Shown here in pieces: positions 1 through 7,791 of a DNA stretch of 8,181 nt (within the stretch, counting starts at the first letter, position 1; every line of letters starts with the position of its first letter). The position numbers were made by a program, and so were the translations under genes. Source of the DNA: an uncultured bacterium (GTDB lineage: Bacteria > Bacillota > Clostridia > Lachnospirales > Lachnospiraceae); assembly GCA_946543095.1 (NCBI GenBank), contig CAMNLO010000061.1:1-8181 (forward strand). The letters run 5' to 3'. The notes under the pieces were generated by a model. That model searched no databases and was not told where the DNA came from. It was given only the letters and a program-made list of their open reading frames with translations.

Positions 1-1119
1 AAGACCCTCCTCAGTCAGACAGGTGGCGTTCACGACTCCCGTGTCCAGGCCCGTTTGATAGGTGTAGTCGGAAAAGTTATTGGCCACCACCTTCATCACT
101 CCCTGGCTGGAGGAAGCGCACCAGAGATTGCCCTGATAATCCACAGTCATCATCTCAAAGGCGGAATTCATGGGCAGATCCTCGATCGGATGAAAGGCCC
201 TGTTTTCATCCAGATAACCCGCCGCCTCCAGAGAGTTCAAAAAGACTCTGCCGCAGACATAGGTCATCCAATGGGCGTTTTCCAGGGGCGCTGTGTTGAT
301 CTTCTCCAGCTCATCTGCCCCGCTGCCGAAGGCTCCGTAATAGAGATTGCTGGAGTCGGTGCACAGATACAGATAGCCCTCACGGTCCGGATCCGCCAGA
401 ATGGATTTGATATCCTCGATCCCCAGGTCCTTTCCGCTGAAGCCTTCCGTTGCCTTTCCCCCATCTATGGCAAACACGAGGCCGTTTCCGGTGAGGCCGT
501 AGATCCTGCCTCTTTTATCCCGTTCCAGATGGAGCACCCGCTCGTCATTGAAGCGTCTGTCGTCGATACTGTGGATCGTAAGCTCGGGATCCACATAGCA
601 GACCCCGGAGGTGGTGGCGATATAGACATTACCGGAAAGATCCTCCACAAAATGCCGGATGGAGGAGGATGGCAGACCGTCCTTATAGGTCAGGTGGATC
701 CTGTCATCGCCCTGAAGGACCACCACGCCGTTGTCATTGGTGCCCACCCAGATCCTGCCTCTGCTGTCCTCCAGCAGGGCCCTGCCGCTGGTGAGACCAT
801 CTGCGGAATCCAGCCGTTCAAATACGGAGCCGTCGTAGCGGATAATGCCGCTGTAGCCGCCGATCCAGATAAAGCCGTCAGAGGAACCCAGGATATAATT
901 GGCGTCGGAGGTGGGCAGGCCGTTTGCAGCGTCATAGAGCTTTGCCGTGTAGCCCAGACCTTCGATCTGGCCCGTCAGGGCATAGCCGCCGCCAAAAAGA
1001 GCCGTCCCTTCCCGAGCGGTCTCCTCCTCACTTGTCTCGGCGGCATAGGAGACCGGAAAAGAAGCTGCCAGCAAAAGTATACAGATCAATAGGAATGCGG
1101 AAAGGATCGTTTTTCTCAT
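1..1119 (-). CDS. Regulator-propeller (Reg_prop) sensor protein, 5' part only
   Basis: The reading frame opens with ATG at 1119 and stays open for 373 codons to the left edge, so the N-terminus is complete and the C-terminus is missing. Residues 1-26 form a signal peptide or signal anchor: basic start MRK, a hydrophobic core around 6-20, and a likely cleavage after the small residues near 25-27. From about residue 60 come repeated blades of the two-component-regulator-propeller type. Each has a loop such as NGLP, DGLT or DGLP followed about 12-20 residues later by a strand motif such as GFIWIGG, GRIWVGT, GNVYIAT, GRIYGLT or GNLWCAS. I count about seven blades, and an eighth begins at the edge, so the sensor should lie outside the membrane. 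In known relatives the propeller is followed by a Y_Y_Y domain, a membrane helix and a kinase, GGDEF or DNA-binding output, but none of this is visible here. The start overlaps the stop of the HD-GYP gene by ATGA, with no good ribosome site, so translation is probably coupled. A GGDEF tail would fit the HD-GYP neighbour, but that is inference. Confidence 0.9.
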   Translation of the reverse strand, partial: MRKTILSAFLLICILLLAASFPVSYAAETSEEETAREGTALFGGGYALTGQIEGLGYTAKLYDAANGLPTSDANYILGSSDGFIWIGGYSGIIRYDGSVFERLDSADGLTSGRALLEDSRGRIWVGTNDNGVVVLQGDDRIHLTYKDGLPSSSIRHFVEDLSGNVYIATTSGVCYVDPELTIHSIDDRRFNDERVLHLERDKRGRIYGLTGNGLVFAIDGGKATEGFSGKDLGIEDIKSILADPDREGYLYLCTDSSNLYYGAFGSGADELEKINTAPLENAHWMTYVCGRVFLNSLEAAGYLDENRAFHPIEDLPMNSAFEMMTVDYQGNLWCASSSQGVMKVVANNFSDYTYQTGLDTGVVNATCLTEEGL

Positions 1120-3242
1120 GCGTCTGTCCCGTTGAATTTTCTGAGCACTCTTTTCACCTCCGGAAGCGCCTCCAAAAACACCTCCACGCATTTTGCGTCA
1201 AACTGAGTCCCGGCACCCTCACGTAAAATCTGCAGAGCCTTCTCCAATGGAAATCCCGGTTTATAGACTCTGGGAGAGGTCAGGGCGTCAAACACATCCG
1301 CCACTGCCATGACCCTGGCGGAAAGAGGGATCACCTCTCCGTGGATCCCGTCGGGATATCCCTTCCCGTCCCAGCGCTCATGGTGATAGGCCGCCATATT
1401 TCTGGCTTCCTTCAGGTAGTTTTCTCCCTCCACCGTGCTGATGGCGTTCTCCAGGATCTTCTTGCCGGCGGTGGTGTGGGTCTTCATGATCTCATATTCC
1501 TCCTCCGTCAGCTTTCCGGGCTTATTTAATATTGCATCCGGAATATTGATCTTTCCCACATCATGCAGAGGCGCCGACATTTCCACATCCACCATATATC
1601 TGGGGGTGAGCTTTTCCGGATAATACCCCTTTTTCTTTAACCCCTCCAGAATGATATGCACATAAGCCGCTGTTTTCTGTACATGGGCTCCCGTGTCGGA
1701 ATCCCTGTTTTCCACCATGTCCGCCATGGTAATGATCAGGCCGTTCTGCATTTTGGAGGTGACGTCCGCATAATAGCTCAGCTCCCTGACCTGCTCCGCC
1801 ATATCCGCTTCCATCCTGCAAAGGGCGGCATACAGCTCCTCCACCTCATCATCCGTATGGACCTTGATGGCCCTCATCTCCCGGACCTTTTTGTCGATCT
1901 CCCCAATGCCCTGTCCATGCTCCGCAAAGCTCTTGGCAGCCGCGGTGATGCTGTTGATGGGATAGACGATGCGGAAGACGGAATAGGTCAGGCCGAAGCC
2001 CACCACCAGGACAAAGAAGCCGGAAAAGATAAAGAGGGCCTTCAAAAGAAAGTCTCCCGTGTAGTCGGAAAGATAATTCATGGACACATCCGCCCCGGCG
2101 TAGCAGACGGTTTTGCCGGCGGAATTCCGCACAGGATGATAGACCGTTAGCAGCCATCCGAAGGACTCGTTGGATTCCACCAGCTCGATCTCATCCCCTG
2201 CCAGAAGCTGCTCCAGATAGGGTTCAAAGCTTTCCTCGATGGGCACCAGCTCCCCGGGCTCCCAGCCGGGAGTATCCTCCGTCTCCACGTCAAAAATGGC
2301 GGTGCAGTGCTCACTGCCCACCCGGATCACATAGAGATACTCCACTGCCGGAGCGCTGTCCCTGATCTTTGTGAGCAGGCGCTTGGTCTCCAGATAGCCT
2401 TCCGCCTCCTCCCCGTCCCGGATATAATCCTCCACCCTGTCGCCGTCCACGATATCCGCGGCGAATCTGGCGGCGTTCTGCGCATTTTCGGAATACTGTT
2501 TTTTCAGGTCCTCATAATACAGCTTAATGCTGATCCAGGAGATGATCACAGCCAGCACAAAGGCCACCGTGGCCAGCATCACACTGGTGTCCCGCTCCAG
2601 AGAGCGGCCTGCCTTCTTCTCCCTGCGGATATCCTCTGTGGATAAAGGGGTCTGCTTCCAGTAGCTTTTGCGTATCCTGTCCCGGATCCCCTCCGGCACA
2701 AAATGCAGGATCAGTATGGCAGCGGATATGCCGATCCCCTTGTCCACAAGGTTTAAAACAAAGCCGATGAGCACCGTGCCTACAAAATAGGAGACTCCTG
2801 CGCTGCCGAAGAGGACGCCTGCAATATGCGCCACATCCGCAAACTGGGGGCCCTGCAGCAGAAGCCACTGCATACAGGTTCCCAGGATCCCTCCGATGGC
2901 TGAGATCAGAAGCAGATGGCCAAGGATCCCCAAAGGCCTTTTCAGAAGGTCCTTCCTGGCAAACCATGAGGTGGTAAGGGCAATGAGCACATTCAGAATA
3001 CTGAAATACAAAGCATCAGGGTTAAACAGGCTGCAGACAATATTGGTGGCCATGGCCGTCACGATCCCGGGGAAGGATCCCGCCAGCGCCGATACGGCAA
3101 TGGTCCCCGGAGTGTCCATATAAAAGGGAAGCCTTAAGCGCCAGGTAAGATATGCCAGGACGCAGTTTAACAGGATCCCCAGAAACACGGCGATCCTGCG
3201 GTATATGACTCCTTTACCGGGGATAGGTGTCTGACTGCTCAT
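1116..3242 (-). CDS. Membrane HD-GYP cyclic-dinucleotide phosphodiesterase with ECF-S-like, Cache-like and HAMP regions
   Basis: This is a 708-residue membrane protein. Residues 1-170 look like six helices (about 17-35, 44-56, 58-75, 80-96, 105-128, 140-166). The Asp-Thr-Pro-Gly and Gly-Ser-Phe-Pro-Gly elements near 43-59 recall ECF-transporter S components. A basic cytoplasmic stretch (167-218), a helix (219-240), an extracellular Cache-like domain (about 241-398), a helix (399-423) and a HAMP domain (about 424-476, with Pro428 and the DDEVEEL motif) follow. The output is an HD-GYP domain at about 495-705. It carries ENRD at 511-514, His520, His560-Asp561 with Lys564, His589, His620-His621, the GKGYP motif at 626-630 and Asp649. 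These match the metal ligands and signature of active HD-GYP enzymes, which hydrolyse cyclic-di-GMP or related dinucleotides. No receiver domain is present. The start overlaps the kinase stop by ATGA. An in-frame TAA lies only six bases upstream of the ATG, which fixes the start. Catalytic assignment is strong; the substrate and the ligand sensed are unknown. Confidence 0.95.
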   Translation of the reverse strand: MSSQTPIPGKGVIYRRIAVFLGILLNCVLAYLTWRLRLPFYMDTPGTIAVSALAGSFPGIVTAMATNIVCSLFNPDALYFSILNVLIALTTSWFARKDLLKRPLGILGHLLLISAIGGILGTCMQWLLLQGPQFADVAHIAGVLFGSAGVSYFVGTVLIGFVLNLVDKGIGISAAILILHFVPEGIRDRIRKSYWKQTPLSTEDIRREKKAGRSLERDTSVMLATVAFVLAVIISWISIKLYYEDLKKQYSENAQNAARFAADIVDGDRVEDYIRDGEEAEGYLETKRLLTKIRDSAPAVEYLYVIRVGSEHCTAIFDVETEDTPGWEPGELVPIEESFEPYLEQLLAGDEIELVESNESFGWLLTVYHPVRNSAGKTVCYAGADVSMNYLSDYTGDFLLKALFIFSGFFVLVVGFGLTYSVFRIVYPINSITAAAKSFAEHGQGIGEIDKKVREMRAIKVHTDDEVEELYAALCRMEADMAEQVRELSYYADVTSKMQNGLIITMADMVENRDSDTGAHVQKTAAYVHIILEGLKKKGYYPEKLTPRYMVDVEMSAPLHDVGKINIPDAILNKPGKLTEEEYEIMKTHTTAGKKILENAISTVEGENYLKEARNMAAYHHERWDGKGYPDGIHGEVIPLSARVMAVADVFDALTSPRVYKPGFPLEKALQILREGAGTQFDAKCVEVFLEALPEVKRVLRKFNGTDA

Positions 3243-6200
3243 CCGTTATACCCTATGCCTCCCTTATCCTGCTTTTCCACAGGCGCAAACTCAAGGACCT
3301 CCCCGTCACCAAACCGGGTACCTTCCTCCGATACCTCCATATTCTCCTTTACGGCTGATACCACGGCTTCATAAAGATCCATTGCCATCCGGTGGTCTCT
3401 CATGATCAGAGCTTCGTTCCCGTCTCCGGCCGCAGTCTCCAGAGAAGCCGCAAGGTCCGAGAGCCTTTCCGCCCCGATGGTCTTTGCGGTGCTCTTTAGG
3501 GAATGGATCCGGATCAGATACGTCTCCCAGGCCTTTCCCGCAAAGGCTTCCTGCAATGTCTTTCTGTGGGCCACGGATTCCGAAGCAAATTCGGAGAGGA
3601 TCTCACGATAGATCCCTTCGTCCTTCTGACAAAAGGCCATGCCTCTTTCCGGATCGACTCCTGCCTGCCTGAGCGCTTCAAACAGCGGATCATCAGGCAG
3701 CATGTCCAGCTTCTTTTCCTTTTCCCCGGGGCCTGTTTTCTCCTGTTTTTTCTTCGGAAGATACCGGGCAAGCATCCGCTCCAGGGCTTTCCCGTCCACG
3801 GGCTTGGTGAGATAATCCGTGAAGCCCTCTTCCAGATATCTGTCCTTTGCTCCCCGGATGGCATCCGCCGTCAGGCAGATGATGGGGATCTCCCGGTTTT
3901 GACTGTTTTGTCCCCTCCGGATCCGCTTCATGGCTTCTGTGCCGTCCATGCCAGGCATACGCTGATCCATCAGTATCATATCATAATCATTGTTTTCAGC
4001 AAGCCGGATGGCCTCTTCGCCGCTTCCAGCGGTATCGATCCGGATAGCGGTGCGCTTTAACAGGCTTATGACCACAAAGAGATTTGTTTTCGTGTCATCC
4101 ACCACCAGGATATGGGCCTTTGGCGCATACAGGATCCCCTCCGCAGCTTCCGGGATCTCCTCCCCACCGGATGACAGTGAGAAATTCCCCAGGCACTCCT
4201 CCGACCGGATCCCCTGCCAGAGCTCAAAACAGAAGGTGGAACCCCTGCCATAGACGCTCTCTACCTTCAGCTCGCTGTCCATTAGTCCCAGAAGCTTTGC
4301 GGTGATGGCCATCCCCAGGCCCGTGCCCTCGATATTGCGGTTTTTCTCCACATCCAGCCGCTCAAAGGACTGGAAGAGGCGCTCCATATCGCTTTCCCGG
4401 ATGCCGATCCCCGTATCCTTCACCTCAACGTACAAAAGGATCCGGTCCCCTGTTTTCTCCTTCTGCCGGATCGTCAGGGCCACATACCCTTTTTCCGTGT
4501 ATTTCACCGCATTGGTCAGGATGTTCATGATGACCTGCGCGATCCTGGAATCATCCCCATACAATTCCGCAGGAAGGGAAGGCTCCACATTGACCATCAG
4601 CTGCAGCTCCTTCTTCCTGGCCCGCTCCGTAATGGAATTCACCAGATAGCTGACCAGGCTGTTTACGCTGTATCTCTCCGGCAGGATCTCCATCTTGCCG
4701 TCCTCGATCTTGGAAAAATCCAGGATGCTGTTCACCAGATGCAGCAGATTTTTCCCGGCCACGGCGATGTTTCCGGAATACTCCAGAAGAGCGGGATCCT
4801 CCGCCTCTCTCAGGATCATCTCATTCATCCCCAGAATGGCGTTGATGGGGGTCCGGATCTCATGGGACATATCCGCAAGGAAGCTGCTCTTCGCCTTATT
4901 GGCCTCATCCGCCGCTGCCTTTTCCAGCTTCAGCACCTGGGCTTCGTATTCCTGCTTCTGCCTGCTGATGCGCATCTCCTCCATCTGCCTCATGTACTGC
5001 TGCTGGTTTCTGTAGCCCAGATAATAGAACAGGGAGATCAGCGCAAAGATCATCAGGGACACAAAGATACTGATGGACAGCTGGGAACGTACATCCTCAA
5101 ACAGCTCTTCATCGCTGACATTGATGACGATATGCCACTGCCCCATGACCCTCGCCACAAACAGCATGCTGTTTTCCCCTGCGGGGGAAAGATCCATCAC
5201 CCCGCTCCTTAGCCCGGCAAGCTTTGCGAAAAATTCCTTCCCGTAGAGTTTCTTAAAATCGGTGCCGATCATGCTCCGGTCCCTGTGGGCGATGATCCTG
5301 CCGTCCCTGTCCAGGATCATGCCGTAGCCCTTGCCGTTGATGTCAGCCTCCTCGATGACGTCCTGGATATGATTGACGATAACATCCAGGGCAACCACAT
5401 TCTTCACGCCCAAAGCCTCCGACACTGCATCCTCGGAGATCAGCCTGCAGATGGTAATGACCACGGACTTTGTCTGGGCATCCACATAGGGCGGCACGAT
5501 GACCGTTTCTCCTCTCGCCGCCACGGCTTTGTTGTACCAGTCTCTGGTGGTGGCGTCATAGCTGTCCGGGGGAACCCATCCGGAGCCGTCCATATATTCT
5601 CCTCTTACCAGGGCATAGATCCCCGTAAAGTTTTCATCAAACAGCTGAAACTGCTGATTGGTCTGAAAGGTCAGAAACTCGCTGATCTGTTTCTGGGACT
5701 CCCCCTTTTGGACCATGAAATCCACCGTATCCGAGGAAACCTGGAGAGTGGAGGCCGCATCGGAAAGATAATTCTCCAGCTCCGTGGAGATCAGTTCCGC
5801 CCTGTCGGTCCCGGATTCATAGAGTCCCGTGACCGTCACCTGGTAAAACAGCCTGGAGGTGTAGATCACGGAAAAGATCATGAGGCCGAAGGTGATCAGG
5901 GCAGTGGAAATGGAGCCGAAGCTGTTCCGCTCCGAATCCGCATCCGCAACATGCTGTTTCTCCAAAGCCTTGTAGCGGGAAGTGATCACAAGAAGCACCG
6001 CCAGTATGATGACCATCAGCACCACGGAAATGATGAACAGGGTCATGGCGATGACTTCGTGGACGCTTCCGCTGCCATTGTCGGGAGGGAGCGTCCTCTG
6101 CATCCAGGAAGCGATAAAATAGCCGCTGATACAGCCTGCCAGAATGATCACAGAAGCAAAGACCTGCCAGAAGACCTGGAAATCTATCTCATTTCCGTTC

Positions 6201-6856
6201 TTCTTCAGCGGATAAAGGCCTCTTGACACATAGGTTTTTGATGCCCCCAAGGGAAGCAGAACCAGAGTCAGGCAGTTGAACAGGGCAAAATAGTAATAGG
6301 GGTTTTGCAGATCGCTTTCCCAGGTATAGCAGGAGGAGGTCCACATGCCGTATTCCGTAATGAGAAAGCCAAGCGCCGCAAGATGAAAGGCCGGTGAGGA
6401 CGCACCGTTCTTTCTGTTTTTCAGATAATACAGAATGGCCTGCAGGCAAAGACACATGGTCAGCGTCGCAAACAGGCCGGACCAGAGATTGTTTAAGATG
6501 CCGCCGAAGGAAGAATAAAGAAAAAACTGCCAGATCCCCCAGGGAATGGGGAGCAGCATCAGCGGGTGAAAATAGCGCCCGGCCCCCTCCTCCCGCATAT
6601 GGATGGCTGCAAGGAGCAAAAACACATAGGCCGCATTCCAGCCGAAATAGGCGATCAGTGCCGATATCTCCGGGTTCTCATGGACCACCAACAGATAGAT
6701 CGCCCAGTAATAATCGCTTAAGACATGAGCCAGACAGAATACCGACAGATACAGATAGCCACGCCTGGGTGTCTCGATGTAACGGAACAGACTGATCAGG
6801 AGCCCCATAACGGCGGCCAGGAGCATCAGCGTGTTTTCCAGGATGTCCATATTCAT
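3239..6856 (-). CDS. Hybrid sensor histidine kinase (10 TM helices, dCache, HisKA, HATPase, REC, HPt)
   Basis: This 1205-residue protein autophosphorylates on histidine and passes the phosphate through an internal relay. Helices lie near 8-25, 33-57, 64-86, 97-115, 119-146, 155-176, 186-205, 230-252, 266-293 and 316-338. Basic loops (RR, KNRK, LKK, SRYK) alternate in a way that places the N-terminus outside and residues 340-590 outside. That segment is a dCache sensor with the R-D-W-Y motif at 438-441 and PYVDA at 456-460. Helix eleven (592-613) leads into a coiled coil (about 614-660); no HAMP is seen. HisKA has His665 in SHEIRTP. The HATPase has Asn782, DTGIGI at 814-819 and GTGLGM at 844-849. 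The receiver (914-1033) has Asp920-Asp921, phospho-acceptor Asp964, Thr996 and Lys1018. The HPt domain (about 1055-1170) has His1118 in IHSLKSTA. All catalytic residues are present. The first ATG is preferred over the second (residue 3) because the GAGGA site sits seven bases before it. The downstream partner of the HPt is not in the window. Confidence 0.97.
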   Translation of the reverse strand: MNMDILENTLMLLAAVMGLLISLFRYIETPRRGYLYLSVFCLAHVLSDYYWAIYLLVVHENPEISALIAYFGWNAAYVFLLLAAIHMREEGAGRYFHPLMLLPIPWGIWQFFLYSSFGGILNNLWSGLFATLTMCLCLQAILYYLKNRKNGASSPAFHLAALGFLITEYGMWTSSCYTWESDLQNPYYYFALFNCLTLVLLPLGASKTYVSRGLYPLKKNGNEIDFQVFWQVFASVIILAGCISGYFIASWMQRTLPPDNGSGSVHEVIAMTLFIISVVLMVIILAVLLVITSRYKALEKQHVADADSERNSFGSISTALITFGLMIFSVIYTSRLFYQVTVTGLYESGTDRAELISTELENYLSDAASTLQVSSDTVDFMVQKGESQKQISEFLTFQTNQQFQLFDENFTGIYALVRGEYMDGSGWVPPDSYDATTRDWYNKAVAARGETVIVPPYVDAQTKSVVITICRLISEDAVSEALGVKNVVALDVIVNHIQDVIEEADINGKGYGMILDRDGRIIAHRDRSMIGTDFKKLYGKEFFAKLAGLRSGVMDLSPAGENSMLFVARVMGQWHIVINVSDEELFEDVRSQLSISIFVSLMIFALISLFYYLGYRNQQQYMRQMEEMRISRQKQEYEAQVLKLEKAAADEANKAKSSFLADMSHEIRTPINAILGMNEMILREAEDPALLEYSGNIAVAGKNLLHLVNSILDFSKIEDGKMEILPERYSVNSLVSYLVNSITERARKKELQLMVNVEPSLPAELYGDDSRIAQVIMNILTNAVKYTEKGYVALTIRQKEKTGDRILLYVEVKDTGIGIRESDMERLFQSFERLDVEKNRNIEGTGLGMAITAKLLGLMDSELKVESVYGRGSTFCFELWQGIRSEECLGNFSLSSGGEEIPEAAEGILYAPKAHILVVDDTKTNLFVVISLLKRTAIRIDTAGSGEEAIRLAENNDYDMILMDQRMPGMDGTEAMKRIRRGQNSQNREIPIICLTADAIRGAKDRYLEEGFTDYLTKPVDGKALERMLARYLPKKKQEKTGPGEKEKKLDMLPDDPLFEALRQAGVDPERGMAFCQKDEGIYREILSEFASESVAHRKTLQEAFAGKAWETYLIRIHSLKSTAKTIGAERLSDLAASLETAAGDGNEALIMRDHRMAMDLYEAVVSAVKENMEVSEEGTRFGDGEVLEFAPVEKQDKGGIGYNG
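3258..3265 (-). promoter_or_regulatory. Possible distant ribosome binding site for the HD-GYP gene
   Basis: The minus strand reads AAGGGAGG inside the last codons of the kinase gene, but 15 bases separate it from the ATG at 3242, more than the usual 5-10. No other start codon in this frame lies between them, because a TAA precedes the ATG by six bases. The site may help re-initiation at the ATGA overlap rather than act as a standard site. Confidence 0.4.
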
Positions 6857-6863
6857 ATCAGGA

Positions 6864-6868
6864 TCCTC
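6864..6868 (-). promoter_or_regulatory. Ribosome binding site of the hybrid kinase gene
   Basis: The minus strand reads GAGGA here, with seven bases before the ATG at 6856. The in-frame ATG two codons later would have 13 bases of spacing, so this site supports the first ATG. It lies in the only non-coding gap of the window, 29 bases long. That gap is too short for a convincing promoter and contains no hairpin terminator, which supports co-transcription with the DegV gene. Confidence 0.75.
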
Positions 6869-6885
6869 AAGTCTTTCAAAACAGG

Positions 6886-7791
6886 TCAGACCGCTTTTTT
6901 CAGTATGGTGACCCCAAGGGCGTAAGGCCCGGTATGCACGGCGATGGCCGCCCCGATCCGAAAGATCGGGATGTCCTCCGGCCGGATCATAAAGCCTGCC
7001 TCATGCAGGGCGGTGATGATCTGTTCCCTGAACTGCAAAGCCTCCTCATGATCCGCCCCATAGCCGATATCCAGAACCCATTCTCCGGGCACGGCGTTGT
7101 TTTCCTTCACGTACTTCACCAGAAGCTCCGCGCATTTGGAAAGTGTGGATCTCCTGCTCCTGCCCACTCCGGAGGCAAAGATCTCCCCTTCTTTCAATGT
7201 GATCACAGGGCGCAGTCCCAGAACGCTTCCCGCCACGGAGGCCACCTTGCCGATCCTGCCTCCGGCAATGAGATAATCCAGGTTTCCCACGGTAAAGAAG
7301 ATCCTGCCGCTCTCACGGATCGCAAGAAGGCGCTCCACGCTCTCCTCCGGGGAAAAGCCCTGATCCCTGAGCCTTACGGCTTCCAGTACGTAATCCGCCT
7401 GCAGCACCGTGTTGACCCTGGCGTCGATGACCGCGATACAGGCATCCGGATACTCCTCTAACACCAGCTCCCTGGCGTTTCTCGCCGAATCATAAGAACC
7501 GCTGAATTTTGTGGAGATGCAGATGCAGACCACCTTTTCCCCATTCTTTACAACGGGGATGAAGGCATCCGCGAAATCCTGGATGGAGGGCATGGAGGTC
7601 TTCGGAATGGTCTTCGGATCCCCGATGGCCCGTTCGTAGAATTCCTCTCCGCTCATTTCCACCCCTTCTTTAAAATACTGCTCCCCGTCAAAGGTCACAT
7701 AGAAGGGCACCACCCGAACTTCTTTTTCTCTTGCCAGCTCCGCAGGCAGATCACAGGAGCTGTCCGAGATCAGCACAAACTGTTTTTCCAT
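6886..7791 (-). CDS. DegV family protein (fatty-acid-binding, FakB-like)
   Basis: This 301-residue protein has the usual length for DegV proteins and no signal peptide or membrane helix, so it is cytoplasmic. Family landmarks are all present: the N-terminal DSSCDL motif at 10-15, KTSMPS at 64-69, STKFSGSY at 93-100, GNLDYLIAGGRIGK at 169-182, LRPVITLKEGEI at 193-204, and HTGPYALGV at 286-294. In structurally characterised members, a Thr of the T-S-x-P-S motif (here Thr65) and a Ser of the S-G-[ST]-Y motif (here Ser97) hold the carboxylate of a bound fatty acid. Some members (FakB) present the acid to the kinase FakA for phosphorylation and entry into phospholipid; no FakA gene is visible here. 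The start ATG shares one base with the stop of the upstream SGNH gene (TAATG), indicating translational coupling. Its role beside sensor genes is not shown by the sequence. Family assignment is secure, but ligand and pathway are inferred. Confidence 0.96.
   Translation of the reverse strand: MEKQFVLISDSSCDLPAELAREKEVRVVPFYVTFDGEQYFKEGVEMSGEEFYERAIGDPKTIPKTSMPSIQDFADAFIPVVKNGEKVVCICISTKFSGSYDSARNARELVLEEYPDACIAVIDARVNTVLQADYVLEAVRLRDQGFSPEESVERLLAIRESGRIFFTVGNLDYLIAGGRIGKVASVAGSVLGLRPVITLKEGEIFASGVGRSRRSTLSKCAELLVKYVKENNAVPGEWVLDIGYGADHEEALQFREQIITALHEAGFMIRPEDIPIFRIGAAIAVHTGPYALGVTILKKAV

Noticed and set aside
55..1092. Long plus-strand open frame of 345 codons
   Set aside because: It lies exactly opposite the propeller gene, which has a signal peptide and clear repeat motifs. 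The plus-strand translation has no recognisable domain and is a by-product of GC-rich codon use.
2524..2967. Minus-strand open frame in another register inside the HD-GYP gene
   Set aside because: It overlaps the membrane region of a clear gene in a different frame, and its Cys- and Arg-rich product has no domain.
2880..4800. Frequent GGATCC and GATCC sequences
   Set aside because: They are scattered irregularly and are explained by common use of ATC for Ile, GAT for Asp and GGA/AGG-type codons. Spacing shows no array or repeat unit.
5285..6226. Plus-strand open frame of 313 codons
   Set aside because: It is antisense to the dCache and membrane part of the kinase. Its product is rich in His, Asp and Gly without any motif, as expected for a shadow frame.
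6889..6901. Run of T near the end of the DegV gene, possible terminator
   Set aside because: On the coding strand this run is A-rich (Lys-Lys codons) and precedes the stop. No GC-rich hairpin followed by T residues is present in the direction of transcription.
6934..7461. Plus-strand open frame opposite the DegV gene
   Set aside because: The DegV motifs on the minus strand are unambiguous. The opposite frame shows no family features and no convincing ribosome site.
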